DNA of 64,000 bases from Celeribacter naphthalenivorans (GCF_020524585.1 NZ_JAIVLK010000007.1:248001-312000), one strand, 5' to 3'. Shown: positions 16,769-26,217, counted from the stretch's first letter. A program made the numbers and translations. The notes: generated from the letters alone by a model not told the origin.

Positions 16769-17617
16769 ATGCAAGAACACGCCCCACAACCTGTGGCCGA
16801 TGGCTTTCGGTTTCTCGAAGCGCCCAAGTGGCGCGACGGGAAACTCTGGGTCTCGGATGTCTTCGGAGAAACAATCTACGCCGTGACAGAGGACGGCGGC
16901 ATTGCCCACCGCCATAAGTTGGACGACCGCCCCGCAGGGCTTGGTTTTCTGGAAGACGGCTCGTTGATTGCGGTCTCCATGGTGGATCGCAAGCTTCTCC
17001 AGATCAAGGATGGCGACGTCTCGCATTATTCCGATCTGTCGAACCACGCGACCGGCCCACTGAATGACTTTGCCGTCGATGATCAGGACCGCATCTACCT
17101 CGGCAATTTCGGCTATGACGCCTGGGCCGGCGCAGAGGCCGTCCCCGCGCATCTGCACCGGATCGATCCCGACGGCACGATCGTCGAGATTGCCGATCAG
17201 ATGGAGTTTCCGAATGGATCTGTGATCATCAACGACGGCAAGACTTTGATCGTGAACGAGACCTGGGTCGGACGCATCACGGCATTTGATCTTTCTGCCG
17301 ATGGCACGTTGAGCAACCGCCGGGTGTTCGCGGACATGGGCGAGCGTCAGCCCGACGGGCTCTGTGCCGATGCGGAGGGCGCGATCTGGATCGCCTCCTA
17401 CAACACCGGCGAGGTGCTGCGCGTGCTGGACGGTGGCGAGATCACGGATCGGATCGCCTTCGACGGCGCGGCGATTTCCTGCACCCTCGGGGGCAAAGAC
17501 GGACGCACTCTGTTCATGACGACCTATCTGGGCACGGACGAGGAAATCGGCGAAGGCAAAGAAAAAAGCGCCATCTTTTCGGTGCGCGTGGCCGTCCCGG
17601 GTCTCGAGTACGCCTAA
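16769..17617 (+). CDS. SMP-30/gluconolactonase-like hydrolase
   Basis: 282 aa beta-propeller of the SMP-30/gluconolactonase/LRE family, which hydrolyses sugar lactones with a divalent metal. Recognisable elements are LEAPKWRDGKLWVSDVFG near the N-terminus (with the metal-binding Glu), NDFAVDDQDRIYLGNFG in the middle and the metal-binding Asp in QPDGLCADAEGAIWIASY. GGGAGGAAAAC precedes the ATG. Together with the preceding SDR it forms a plausible two-step oxidation of an imported sugar to its acid. Followed by a strong terminator. Confidence 0.92.
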   Translation: MQEHAPQPVADGFRFLEAPKWRDGKLWVSDVFGETIYAVTEDGGIAHRHKLDDRPAGLGFLEDGSLIAVSMVDRKLLQIKDGDVSHYSDLSNHATGPLNDFAVDDQDRIYLGNFGYDAWAGAEAVPAHLHRIDPDGTIVEIADQMEFPNGSVIINDGKTLIVNETWVGRITAFDLSADGTLSNRRVFADMGERQPDGLCADAEGAIWIASYNTGEVLRVLDGGEITDRIAFDGAAISCTLGGKDGRTLFMTTYLGTDEEIGEGKEKSAIFSVRVAVPGLEYA

Positions 17618-17642
17618 GCGCTCCCCCTATCCGCTCCAAAAG

Positions 17643-17676
17643 AAAAAGGCCGGATCGTTTTGATCCGGCCTTTTTT
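17643..17676. terminator. Bidirectional terminator
   Basis: AAAAAGGCCGGATC and GATCCGGCCTTTTT form a 14-bp stem over GTTTT. It serves the + strand lactonase operon and the - strand aldehyde dehydrogenase. Confidence 0.92.
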
Positions 17677-17694
17677 GTTGTGGCGCCAACTGGC

Positions 17695-19173
17695 TTAGAG
17701 CGTGCCCGTGTATTGCAGCACCGTTTTCTGAACCATGTAGGCGTCGAGCGAGGTCGGTCCACCTTCGCGCCCGATACCACTGTCTTTGACGCCGCCAAAA
17801 GGTGTGTCGGAATCCGGCGTGTCGAAATGGTTGATCGACAAGGCCCCGACATCGAGATTGCGTTTCAGATGCTCAGCTTCCGCGAGATCATTGGTAAAGG
17901 CATAGCCGACAAGACCGACATCGACGCTATTGGCGATCTTGAGCGCCGCATCGAGATCGGGCACGGAAACCGCCGCTGCGATCGGATTGAACGGCTCAAG
18001 GCGCATGGCATCGGCATCGAGCGGCAAATCCGACAAAAGCGTCGGCTCGAAGAAATAGCCCCGATTGCCGATCCGTTGACCGCCGCTGGCGATACGACCG
18101 CCGCGTTTGTCGGCATCCGCCACCATGGCGCGCGCCGCATCGAACCGCCGGTCATTGGCCACCGGTCCCATTTGCACGGCCGGATCGAACCCGTCGCCGA
18201 CCTTCACCGCATCAAGCGTCTTGGCGAATGCATCGACGAAGGGCGCGTAGACTTTCTCATCGACGATAAACCGCGACACGGAGGCACAGATTTGACCGGA
18301 GCCCCGCGTTTTAGCTTCGGCGGCGAGCACGCCCACACGTTCGGCATCGACGCTTTGCGTGACGATCACCGGCGCGTGCCCGCCAAGCTCCATCAACACC
18401 GGCTTCATTGCCCGCGCCGCCAGTTCCGTCAGATGTTTGCCCACCCCGGTCGACCCCGTGAGCGTCACAAGGCGCGAAATCGGAGAGGCGATCAACGTCG
18501 CTGAAATCTCCGCCGGATCGCCGAATACGAGGTTCAAAACCCCCGGCGGAAGCCCGGCCTCCTCGAAACATTTGGTCAGCTCGACCGCCGTTCCGGGGGT
18601 TTCCTCGGCCGCTTTCACAATGATCGAACAGCCTGCCGCGAGCGCCGCAGAGGTCTTGCGCGCATAGGAGCTCATCGGCACATTCCACGGCGTGAAGGCC
18701 ACGACCGGACCGATCGGGTGACGTTCGATCTGACGCTGGAAATCGGGGATCGCGGGCATGACCCAGCCATAGCTGCGCAACGCCTGCCCGGCCTCCCAAT
18801 CGTAGTAGCGGCAGCTGCGCAGGATCTCGCCCTCGGCAGAGGCCAGCGTTTTGCCGTGCTCAAGCGTGAGCACCTTGGCCATTTCAGGTGCACGTTCGCG
18901 CATCAGGGCGACGGCTTTCTGAATGATCGCCACACGGTCCAAGGGCGCCGTGTTGCGCCAGATGCGAAACCCTTCCTGCGACGATGTCAGCGCCTTTTGC
19001 AAATCTTCCTGCGTCGCTTTCGGCACAGGCGCGATCTCATTTTCAGTGCTGGGATTGCGAACATGGGACCAGGTCTCACGATCATAAATCCATTCCCCAT
19101 CGATATAGAGTCCGATCCGGGGGTAGTGCGTTTTTTCAAAGGCTTCCGACGGACGGGATGTGATCTCACGCAT
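17695..19173 (-). CDS. NAD(P)-dependent aldehyde dehydrogenase (copy 1)
   Basis: 492 aa of the ALDH superfamily. The cofactor-binding PWNVPM motif, TGSTGVGKHL, the general-base Glu in MELGGHAP and the catalytic Cys in GSGQICASVSRF are all present. ATG at 19173 has AAAGGAAAT upstream; a GTG five codons earlier lacks one. It follows the GMC oxidoreductase in the same direction with a 62-bp gap, so the pair can oxidise an alcohol to a carboxylate via an aldehyde. The exact substrate is unknown. Confidence 0.95.
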   Translation of the reverse strand: MREITSRPSEAFEKTHYPRIGLYIDGEWIYDRETWSHVRNPSTENEIAPVPKATQEDLQKALTSSQEGFRIWRNTAPLDRVAIIQKAVALMRERAPEMAKVLTLEHGKTLASAEGEILRSCRYYDWEAGQALRSYGWVMPAIPDFQRQIERHPIGPVVAFTPWNVPMSSYARKTSAALAAGCSIIVKAAEETPGTAVELTKCFEEAGLPPGVLNLVFGDPAEISATLIASPISRLVTLTGSTGVGKHLTELAARAMKPVLMELGGHAPVIVTQSVDAERVGVLAAEAKTRGSGQICASVSRFIVDEKVYAPFVDAFAKTLDAVKVGDGFDPAVQMGPVANDRRFDAARAMVADADKRGGRIASGGQRIGNRGYFFEPTLLSDLPLDADAMRLEPFNPIAAAVSVPDLDAALKIANSVDVGLVGYAFTNDLAEAEHLKRNLDVGALSINHFDTPDSDTPFGGVKDSGIGREGGPTSLDAYMVQKTVLQYTGTL

Positions 19174-19235
19174 GGTATTTCCTTTCACTTGCGGCCAACT
19201 TGCGACGCGGACCGCATCAATTTCTTAGGTCGGCT

Positions 19236-20858
19236 TCACGCCGAAACTGGACGACGGGGCAGCGCATCCTCTGCGATCATATCGCCGCCCTTCACCCCGA
19301 TCATGATCGAGGGCGCATTGGTGTTGCCGGAGGTCAGGTGCGGCATGACAGAGGCATCGACCACGCGCAGGCGCTCCAGCCCGCGCACCCTGAGACGCTC
19401 GTCCACCACGGCCATCTCATCGCGCCCCATCTTACAGGTGCCGCCCTGATGGTGGGCCGAGTTGCCGGTCTCTTCCATGAAGTTATAGATGTCGTCGTCG
19501 GTTTTGACATGCGGCCCGGGCAGCTCTTCGGAGACGACGCGCGACTTGATCGCCGGTGCGTTCATGATCTCGCGAATTTGCTTGATGCCGCTGATCATCG
19601 CGCCGATGTCATAGGGATCGGTCAGGAAATGCGGCGCGCAGACCGCCTTGTCCGACGCTTTGCCCGACCGCAAGGTCACCGTGCCGGTGGTCTGCGGGCG
19701 CAGCTGATAGACCGAGACGCCCATGCCCGGCTCCGGCTCAACGCGGGCTTCGCCATCAGGTTGGAAATCAAAGGTCATCGGGCGGAAACTGATCTGGAGA
19801 TCGGCATAGTCTTCGTCGGGGCTACTTTTGACGAAAGCCGCCACCTGCGACGAGCCAAGCGCCAGATAGCCCTTGCGCGTCATCAGATATTTGAAGCCTT
19901 CCCAATATTTCCGAAGCCCTGCGAGGCTTGCGTTATAGGAGCTGTCCGGCGTCGAGCGCCAGCTGGTGTGGATGTAGAAATGATCCTGAAGGTTCTGACC
20001 GACACCCGGCGCCTCATGCACCATGGCGATCCCGTGCGGCGTGATTTCGTCAGGTCGCCCCACCCCGGACAGCATCAAAAGTTGCGGCGTGTTAATCGCC
20101 CCGCCGGACAGGATCACCTCACGCGCGGCCATGACTTTCTCGGGCTTACCATCGCGCAAAATCTCGACGCCGACGGCGGTTTTGCCCTCGAACAAGACAC
20201 GCTGCACATGCGCGCCGGTGCGAATGGTCAGGTTCGCGCGGGAGCGGATCGGTTTGATGAAAGCCTTATAGGCCGAGAACCTCTGCCCGTTCTTGATCGT
20301 GTGCTGCATGAACCCGACACCATCATGCATCGCGCCGTTCATGTCTTCGGTCACCGGATGGCCAAGACTATGCGCCGCATCGATGAAATCGTAGCTCGAT
20401 TGCACTTTCACGACCGGATCGGAGACCCAGAGCGGACCGCCCTGCCCGCGCCACTCGTCGCTGCGGCGTTCGAAATGTTCCATCTTTTTGAAATAGGGCA
20501 GCACATCGTCAAAGCCCCATCCCGGATTGCCGAGATCGCGCCAGCTGTCAAAATCCTTTTGGTGACCGCGGATAAAGATCATGCCGTTGATCGAACTGGA
20601 CCCGCCCATGAGTTTGCCCCGCGGCCAATACATCCCGCGTCCGCGCAATTTCTCCATCGGCTCGGTTTTATAGTTCCAATTCAACAGATCGTTGAAATAG
20701 AGCTTTGCCATGCCGGCGGGCGTGTTGACCCAGAACCGGTCCGAATGCGGGCCGGCTTCGAGCAACAGCACCTTGGTGTCCGGAGCTTCAGACAAACGCC
20801 GCGCGACCGGACTTCCGCTCGATCCCGCGCCGACGATGATATAGTCATAGGTTTCCAT
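19236..20858 (-). CDS. GMC-family FAD oxidoreductase (choline/alcohol dehydrogenase-like)
   Basis: 540 aa. The FAD motif GAGSSGSPVA is at residues 11-20, the GMC signature PRGKLMGGSSSING near residue 80, and the second signature SGGAINTPQLLMLSG near 255. The catalytic region contains HHQGGTCKMG and SGNTNAPSIMIG, giving the His/Asn pair. This is the BetA/alcohol dehydrogenase branch, which oxidises primary or secondary alcohols. Its partner ALDH is encoded immediately downstream. An operator copy lies 218 bp upstream. Confidence 0.95.
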   Translation of the reverse strand: METYDYIIVGAGSSGSPVARRLSEAPDTKVLLLEAGPHSDRFWVNTPAGMAKLYFNDLLNWNYKTEPMEKLRGRGMYWPRGKLMGGSSSINGMIFIRGHQKDFDSWRDLGNPGWGFDDVLPYFKKMEHFERRSDEWRGQGGPLWVSDPVVKVQSSYDFIDAAHSLGHPVTEDMNGAMHDGVGFMQHTIKNGQRFSAYKAFIKPIRSRANLTIRTGAHVQRVLFEGKTAVGVEILRDGKPEKVMAAREVILSGGAINTPQLLMLSGVGRPDEITPHGIAMVHEAPGVGQNLQDHFYIHTSWRSTPDSSYNASLAGLRKYWEGFKYLMTRKGYLALGSSQVAAFVKSSPDEDYADLQISFRPMTFDFQPDGEARVEPEPGMGVSVYQLRPQTTGTVTLRSGKASDKAVCAPHFLTDPYDIGAMISGIKQIREIMNAPAIKSRVVSEELPGPHVKTDDDIYNFMEETGNSAHHQGGTCKMGRDEMAVVDERLRVRGLERLRVVDASVMPHLTSGNTNAPSIMIGVKGGDMIAEDALPRRPVSA

Positions 20859-21068
20859 AGTGTCGTGTCGCTTTCATTCACACCCGAATGGATCACCGCA
20901 CAGGTTCAATCCCTGCGGCGGCCACATTGGCCTCATGTCTTCGGAGGACCCTGCGCCTCGAACGCGTGTGCCCCCTCCCTGTGCGCCATGGTCTCTTCCG
21001 TGACGACCGAAACGGCCAATCCCTCCTCGAAAGACTCCTGTTGCACCTGAGCGTATATCATCAAATAA

Positions 21069-21083
21069 TCCCACAATATGCAA
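21069..21083. promoter_or_regulatory. Operator TCYCA-N5-TGRGA, GMC-ALDH side
   Basis: Reads TCCCACAATATGCAA: left half exact, right half TGCAA 3/5. Confidence 0.5.
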
Positions 21084-21169
21084 TATAACAAAATTTTTTT
21101 GCGCGAAATCCACGCGAAAGACTGATTTAAATCCTAAAATAGAAATGAAATATTTCATTCTTGAATCTT

Positions 21170-21184
21170 TCCCGAATAATGGGA
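21170..21184. promoter_or_regulatory. Operator TCYCA-N5-TGRGA, SDR operon side
   Basis: Reads TCCCGAATAATGGGA: right half exact (TGGGA), left half 4/5. Centred 126 bp upstream of the SDR start. Confidence 0.6.
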
Positions 21185-21302
21185 TAAAAGAAAATATCAG
21201 AGTCGCAAAGCGCGATGTCTCACCTTGAGGAGGGTGAGCCTCGTCCCCTGTGCAACCAGGGTCTGTCGACTTTTAGACATTCAGATTCCAGGGAGGAACG
21301 AC

Positions 21303-22082
21303 ATGAACACTGGCCAAAATTACGACTTCAGCGGCAAGACGGTCTTTATCACCGGCGGCGGCAGCGGCATCGGTCGCGCAACCACGCTCGAATTCGCAAA
21401 GGCTGGTGGCAAGATCGCCGTCGTTGACATCAACGAAGACGCCGCGAAAGAAACCGTCAAAATGGTGAAAGACGCAGGCGGTGAAGCGATTGCCATCAAA
21501 TGCAACGTCACCGACAGCGCCGACGTCAAAGCGGCAATCGACGCCACCGTCGCGGCCTTTGGTTCTCTCGATTGCGCGTTCAACAACGCCGGGATCGAAC
21601 AACCCGTTCAGCCGCTGACCGACGTGGCCGAAGATCTGTTCGACCGTCTGTTCGACATCAACGTCAAAGGCGTCTACCTCTGCATGAAACACCAGATTCC
21701 GGTGATGGAAAAGCAAGGCGGCGGCGTGATCGTCAACACCTCCTCCACCGCAGGCGTCCTGTCGATCCGCAACCAGGGCTCCTATTGCGCCTCGAAATAC
21801 GCGGTTGTGGCGCTGTCCAAATCGACCGCGCTCGAGGTGATCGAAAACAACGTCCGCATCAACGCGCTCTGCCCCGGCGTGACGGACACGCCGATGATCG
21901 AACGCGTCTCTGGCGGCACGGCCGAAGGCACCGCGCGCCTTGTGGCACAAGAGCCCGTCGGCCGCTACGCCCGCCCCGAGGAAATGGCACGCGCCTGCAT
22001 GTGGCTTTGCTCCGATGACAGCGCCTTTGTGGTGGGCGCGGCGATCAATTTCGACGGCGGCCAAAGCGCCGGCATCGGCTAA
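21303..22082 (+). CDS. Short-chain dehydrogenase/reductase (glucose/cyclic alcohol type)
   Basis: 259 aa. GGGAGGAACGAC precedes ATG 21303. NAD motif TGGGSGIGRA, DINE after strand 2 (favouring NAD), NNAG, and the catalytic Ser...Tyr-x3-Lys in TSSTAGVLSIRNQGSYCASK. Close to classical SDRs acting on secondary alcohols and 3-oxoacyl groups. First gene of a six-gene + strand unit (SDR, SDR, VOC, thioesterase, hydrolase, AraC). The next gene is 154 bp away, with a GGGCGAGGG/CCCTCGCCC inverted repeat (22098-22129) between them. Confidence 0.94.
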   Translation: MNTGQNYDFSGKTVFITGGGSGIGRATTLEFAKAGGKIAVVDINEDAAKETVKMVKDAGGEAIAIKCNVTDSADVKAAIDATVAAFGSLDCAFNNAGIEQPVQPLTDVAEDLFDRLFDINVKGVYLCMKHQIPVMEKQGGGVIVNTSSTAGVLSIRNQGSYCASKYAVVALSKSTALEVIENNVRINALCPGVTDTPMIERVSGGTAEGTARLVAQEPVGRYARPEEMARACMWLCSDDSAFVVGAAINFDGGQSAGIG

Positions 22083-22236
22083 CAGTCTCCTCCCCGAGGG
22101 CGAGGGGTGGCCGCGGTCATCCCTCGCCCCGATAAGGCTTGCATGACCCACGTGGAGATGCATCCTTGACCGATCCATACCCCTCTCGGGCAAACTTGCT
22201 CCGACGGGCGCATTCAAATGTCGGGATTTCCACTCT

Positions 22237-23010
22237 ATGTCCGCTTTCGATTTCTCTTCCGCTCTGGTCCCCGTCACCGGGGGCGCCTCCGGCATCGGTT
22301 TTGCCATCTGCAAACACCTGCGCGCCGCCGGGGCGACGCCGCTTTTGCTCGACTATAACGCGCCGCAACTTGAGGCCGCGCTCGCCGAGCTTTACCCGGC
22401 GGAGAGTGCCGCGAAATATGGCTATCTTCTGGATGTCAGCAGTGCAGAGACCGTGAGCGGGATTTTCGATGCGATCCGGGACACCCACGGGCCGGTCACC
22501 CATGCGGTCGCCAATGCGGGCATCGTCTGGCGCGGGAATGTCATGGATATGACCGACGAAGAATGGCGGCGTGTCATCGATGTGAACGTCAACGGCGCCT
22601 TCTATACCTGCCGTGCCGCCGCGCGTCATATGAAAGAGAACGGGGGCGGCTCGATCCTGACCATGGCCTCGATCGGCGGATTGCAGACCAAAGCCGAACG
22701 CGCCGCCTATACCAGTTCAAAGGCGGCTCTGGTCCAGATGACACGGGCTTTTGCGGTCGATCTCGCGGAGGACAACATCCGTGTGAACTGTATCGCGCCG
22801 GGATTGATCAACACACCGATCCAAGAGGCGCAAGCCGCCAAGATGGGCCCCGAATTCATCGCCAAACTCACCCAGCGCGTCGCGATGAAACGCTATGGCA
22901 GCACCGATGAGATCGCCAATGTCGCGCTGTTCCTGCTGTCCGATCTCGCGAGCTACATGACCGGCGAGACCGTTGTCGTCGATGGCGGCATGTCCATTCA
23001 CTACGGCTGA
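22237..23010 (+). CDS. Short-chain dehydrogenase/reductase
   Basis: 257 aa. Cofactor motif TGGASGIGFA, VANAG in place of NNAG, catalytic Ser and Tyr-x3-Lys in MASIGGLQTKAERAAYTSSK, and a DGGMS C-terminus. It has only moderate similarity to the preceding SDR, so the two probably act on different intermediates. Twelve bases before the VOC gene, in the same operon. Confidence 0.93.
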   Translation: MSAFDFSSALVPVTGGASGIGFAICKHLRAAGATPLLLDYNAPQLEAALAELYPAESAAKYGYLLDVSSAETVSGIFDAIRDTHGPVTHAVANAGIVWRGNVMDMTDEEWRRVIDVNVNGAFYTCRAAARHMKENGGGSILTMASIGGLQTKAERAAYTSSKAALVQMTRAFAVDLAEDNIRVNCIAPGLINTPIQEAQAAKMGPEFIAKLTQRVAMKRYGSTDEIANVALFLLSDLASYMTGETVVVDGGMSIHYG

Positions 23011-23021
23011 CGGAGATCTTC

Positions 23022-23615
23022 ATGACACCGACCGCGCCCGCCGCCCTCACCGACATCTTGGGACCAGCGATGCAGCTGTCCTATGTGGTCGCCGATCTCG
23101 ACGCGGCGCTGCGGTTCTGGACAGAACAGCTTGGCGTCGGGCCTTTCGTGGTCATCGAACGTGCCACGGATGATCGGATCATTTCCTATGCCGGAGGCAA
23201 ATCGCGGGTCGAGATGTCTCTGGCCTTCGCCTATGTGGGCGAGGTGCAGATCGAGCTGATCGCCGCCACATCGAACGACCCGACACCCTGGACAGATTTC
23301 CTCGATGCCGGGCGGGAGGGGCTGCATCATCTGGGCTTCTGGCCGGACGACTATGAGGCCTCCTGCGCGAAACTCGCCACCATGGGGTTTGACCGTGCCT
23401 GTCAGATCGAAACCACCGACGGCGAGATCAGTTCGACCTATTTCGAGGGGCCGTCACATTTCGGCGCGATGGTCGAACTGGCCCCGAACTCCCCCGGGCG
23501 CGTCGCCTATTTCGCCGGAATCAAATCGCTCAGTGAAAATTGGGACGGCATGCGCCCGATCCGCCGCTTTGCGACCCGCGCCGAGTATCTGGCCTCTGAC
23601 GACTGTCCCGCGTGA
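23022..23615 (+). CDS. VOC-family protein, methylmalonyl-CoA epimerase-like (copy 1)
   Basis: 197 aa with two beta-alpha-beta-beta-beta modules of the vicinal oxygen chelate/Glyoxalase_4 type. Metal-ligand positions read Gln18 (MQLSYVVADLD, usually His), Glu in VQIELIA, His in GLHHLGFWP and Glu in MVELAP. These are the positions used by methylmalonyl-CoA epimerase and glyoxalase I, with Gln instead of the first His as in human glyoxalase I. The C-terminal 30 residues (RPIRRFATRAEYLAS) extend past the VOC fold and are shared with the paralogue at 45092. It could be an epimerase or a lactone/isomer converting enzyme. Confidence 0.88.
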   Translation: MTPTAPAALTDILGPAMQLSYVVADLDAALRFWTEQLGVGPFVVIERATDDRIISYAGGKSRVEMSLAFAYVGEVQIELIAATSNDPTPWTDFLDAGREGLHHLGFWPDDYEASCAKLATMGFDRACQIETTDGEISSTYFEGPSHFGAMVELAPNSPGRVAYFAGIKSLSENWDGMRPIRRFATRAEYLASDDCPA

Positions 23616-23666
23616 GGGCCGGCGAGAGGTCCAAGACCGCAATTTATGAGAAAGCCAAGGACCAAG

Positions 23667-24050
23667 ATGCCTAAGCAACCGCAACACAAACCCGTCATTC
23701 GCACCATCGCCATGCCCGCAGACACCAACCCCGCCGGAGACATCTTTGGCGGCTGGCTGATGGGGCAAATGGATTTGGCGGCGGGGAATACCGCCGCGCG
23801 GGTGGCGCGAGGGCGAGCGGCGACCATTGCGGTCGATGGCATGAGTTTTCTGAAGCCCGTGAAAGTCGGCGACGAGGTGTCGATCTATGCGACGCTGCAA
23901 TCGACGGGCCGCACCTCGATGAAGATTTTTGTCGAGGCCTGGCGCCGGGATCGCTACGAATTCGAGACGGAACAGGTCACCCATGCGACCTTCACTTTCG
24001 TGGCCATCGATGAGCACAGACGCCCACGCCCGCTGGACCTCGCGAGCTAA
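23667..24050 (+). CDS. Acyl-CoA thioesterase, YciA-type hotdog
   Basis: 127 aa hotdog thioesterase. The signature MPADTNPAGDIFGGWLMGQMD carries the conserved Asn-Pro, Asp-Ile-Phe-Gly-Gly and catalytic Asp of YciA/acyl-CoA thioesterase 7 relatives, followed by a second strand region SFLKPVKVGD. ATG 23667 has AAGGA 7 nt upstream; an earlier in-frame ATG at 23646 has none. It presumably releases CoA from an intermediate or relieves CoA sequestration in the pathway. Confidence 0.9.
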   Translation: MPKQPQHKPVIRTIAMPADTNPAGDIFGGWLMGQMDLAAGNTAARVARGRAATIAVDGMSFLKPVKVGDEVSIYATLQSTGRTSMKIFVEAWRRDRYEFETEQVTHATFTFVAIDEHRRPRPLDLAS

Positions 24051-24225
24051 AACAGCCGCCGTTGCAAGCAGCCAACTTGGCGCAAACTTATCAAAAAACG
24101 CTCCCCTCCGGAGAATCAGGCAAGGATTACGAGAGATCGTTCTACCGATTGCGGGCAAAAGCGCCCTATCTCATGATCAACGCCGACGCGACTGTCGGCC
24201 TTTGTACTGATTGGAAGGATACAAG

Positions 24226-25179
24226 ATGGAACTGACGCAAGACTGGGACAAGACGTTTCCGAAAAGCGACAAGGTGGACCACAAGAAGGTCACCTTCACC
24301 AACCGCTACGGCATCACGCTGGCCGCTGACGTTTACACGCCCAAAGGCGATGGCCCGTTTGCCGCGATTGCTGTGAGCGGCCCGTTTGGCGCCGTGAAAG
24401 AACAGTCCTCCGGCCTCTACGCCCAGACCATGGCCGAGCGTGGCTTTCTGACTCTGGCCTTTGACGCCTCTTACACCGGTGAAAGCGGTGGCGAGCCGCG
24501 CAATGTCGCCTCCCCCGACATCAACACCGAAGACTTCAGCGCCGCTGTCGATTTTCTCGGTATCCAAGACAATGTGGATCGTGAAAAGATCGGCGTCCTC
24601 GGCATCTGCGGCTTTGGCGGCATGGCGCTGAACGCGGCAGCGGTCGACAAGCGCATCAAGGCGGTCGTCGCCAGCACGATGTACGACATGAGCCACGTCA
24701 TGTCCAAAGGCTACTTCGACAGCACCACGCCCGAGCAACGCGCCGAAGCACTGGAGCAGCTGAGCCTGCAGCGTTGGGAAGATGCCAAGAACGGCACCCC
24801 GGCCTATGGCCCGATCTCGCTTGAGCTTCAGGGCGGCGAACCGGATTTCGTGGTGCAATATGCGGCCTATTACAAAGACACGAACCGCGGTTTCCACCCC
24901 CGTGCGATCAACTCGAATGCATCTTGGACGGTGACCAACCCGCTGTCCTTCATGAACATGCCGCTGCTGACCTACATCGACGAAATCTCGCCGCGCCCGA
25001 TGCTTTTGGTGCATGGTGAAAACGCGCACTCGCGCTATTTCAGCGAAAACGCCTATAAGGCAGCGGCAGAGCCGAAAGAGCTCGTGATCGTGCCGGATGC
25101 AACCCATACCGATCTCTACGATCAGATGGACAAGATCCCGTTCGACAAAATCATCGGCTTCTTCTCCGAAAATCTCTGA
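24226..25179 (+). CDS. Alpha/beta hydrolase with Cys at the nucleophile elbow
   Basis: 317 aa alpha/beta hydrolase related to the YcjY/dienelactone-hydrolase branch. The elbow reads LGICGFGGMAL, with Cys at the nucleophile position. The acid is likely in VHGENAHSRYFSE and the catalytic His in VPDATHTDLYD. The start at 24226 has GGAAGG upstream. Length fits the family. It could hydrolyse a lactone, ester or C-C bond in a ring-fission product; this is inferred from the neighbours. Followed by a terminator-like hairpin before the AraC gene. Confidence 0.88.
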   Translation: MELTQDWDKTFPKSDKVDHKKVTFTNRYGITLAADVYTPKGDGPFAAIAVSGPFGAVKEQSSGLYAQTMAERGFLTLAFDASYTGESGGEPRNVASPDINTEDFSAAVDFLGIQDNVDREKIGVLGICGFGGMALNAAAVDKRIKAVVASTMYDMSHVMSKGYFDSTTPEQRAEALEQLSLQRWEDAKNGTPAYGPISLELQGGEPDFVVQYAAYYKDTNRGFHPRAINSNASWTVTNPLSFMNMPLLTYIDEISPRPMLLVHGENAHSRYFSENAYKAAAEPKELVIVPDATHTDLYDQMDKIPFDKIIGFFSENL

Positions 25180-25189
25180 TAAGATCATC

Positions 25190-25213
25190 GAAGCCACCCC
25201 TGCGGGTGGCTTC
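25190..25213 (+). terminator. Terminator or attenuator before araC-type gene
   Basis: GAAGCCACCC and GGGTGGCTTC form a perfect 10-bp stem over CTGC, followed by the weak T-tract GTCTTTG. Probably lowers read-through into the regulator gene. Confidence 0.65.
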
Positions 25214-25236
25214 GTCTTTGCCCTGGAGGATCGCCC

Positions 25237-26184
25237 ATGTCTGACTCCAAGATGTCTGATTCCACGATGCCTGAACGCACAACCGAGACCACTGTGGCCC
25301 CGCTTGGCGACATCGCGCACCGGATCGATCGCTGGACGACCGGGGCAGAGGATGTCGCCTCCGCCATCCCCGATCTCGGATTTTTCCGACGCACGCGCCC
25401 GACCCAGCCCGACACCTGTCTGGTGGAGCCCGCGCTTCTTGTGGTCGCGCAGGGCGCAAAACAGATGTTCGTGGGCGGTGCACCGCATCGCTATGATCCG
25501 TCGCGCTTTCTGATCACCTCACTGGACATTCCCGGCCAGACCCAGATTCTGGAAGCCAGCCCAGAGGCGCCCTGTCTGGGCCTCATGCTCAAACTCGACC
25601 TGCGACTTTTGGGCGAATTGGTGGCGCAAAATATGATCTCTCCGCCACACGACTGGAAAGACCGCAGCAGCATTGCAACGGGGACATTGACGCCGGAGCT
25701 GTTGCAGCCGCTTGACCGGCTCGTGGCGCTTTTGGATGAGCCAGCCGCCATCCCGGTGCTCTCGCCGCTGATCCTCAAGGAAATTCACTACCGCCTGTTG
25801 ATGAGCGATCAAGGCGCCCGGCTTTGGTCTTTCGTGGCCTCAGGAAGCCCCAACCACCGCATTCTGGCGCTGCTCAACTGGATGAAACAGAATTACGCCG
25901 AACCGTTGCGGGTGAACGATCTGGCGGAACGTGCCCAAATGAGCGGTTCGAGTTTTCACCAACATTTTCGCGATCTGACCACAATGAGCCCGTTGCAATA
26001 TCAGAAATGGCTCCGGCTCAACGAGGCGCGGCAAATGATGTTGAACGACCGCCTCGATGCGGCGAGCGTGTCCTATCAGGTCGGCTATGAAAGCCCGTCG
26101 CAGTTCAGCCGCGAATATGCACGCCTCTTTGGCAACCCGCCAAAGCGCGACATCGACCAGCTCCGCGCGCATGTTGCGCAGTGA
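25237..26184 (+). CDS. AraC-family transcriptional regulator
   Basis: 315 aa. An N-terminal AraC_N (YqhC/cupin-like) domain covers about residues 30-185, and a C-terminal pair of helix-turn-helix motifs runs from ILALLNWMKQNYAEPL to the end, with SPLQYQKWLRLNEARQMM and VGYESPSQFSREYARLFG as the standard AraC/XylS landmarks. It lies 57 bp after the hydrolase, so it may sense an intermediate made by this operon. It is not a good candidate for the 15-bp palindromes, since AraC proteins usually bind direct repeats. Confidence 0.94.
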   Translation: MSDSKMSDSTMPERTTETTVAPLGDIAHRIDRWTTGAEDVASAIPDLGFFRRTRPTQPDTCLVEPALLVVAQGAKQMFVGGAPHRYDPSRFLITSLDIPGQTQILEASPEAPCLGLMLKLDLRLLGELVAQNMISPPHDWKDRSSIATGTLTPELLQPLDRLVALLDEPAAIPVLSPLILKEIHYRLLMSDQGARLWSFVASGSPNHRILALLNWMKQNYAEPLRVNDLAERAQMSGSSFHQHFRDLTTMSPLQYQKWLRLNEARQMMLNDRLDAASVSYQVGYESPSQFSREYARLFGNPPKRDIDQLRAHVAQ

Positions 26185-26217
26185 CAACCGCGCATTTGGT
26201 GCGCCATGTGACATGAG

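Larger units (their letters stand above)
20859..21302. other. Divergent control region, GMC / SDR operons
   Basis: 444 bp with a strongly AT-rich core (about 21050-21200) containing two operator copies about 101 bp apart, one assigned to each divergent operon. No gene is seen. Confidence 0.6.

Noticed and set aside
22098-22129. GGGCGAGGG/CCCTCGCCC inverted repeat as a terminator between two SDR genes
   Set aside because: No T-run and a long loop; the following genes look co-transcribed.
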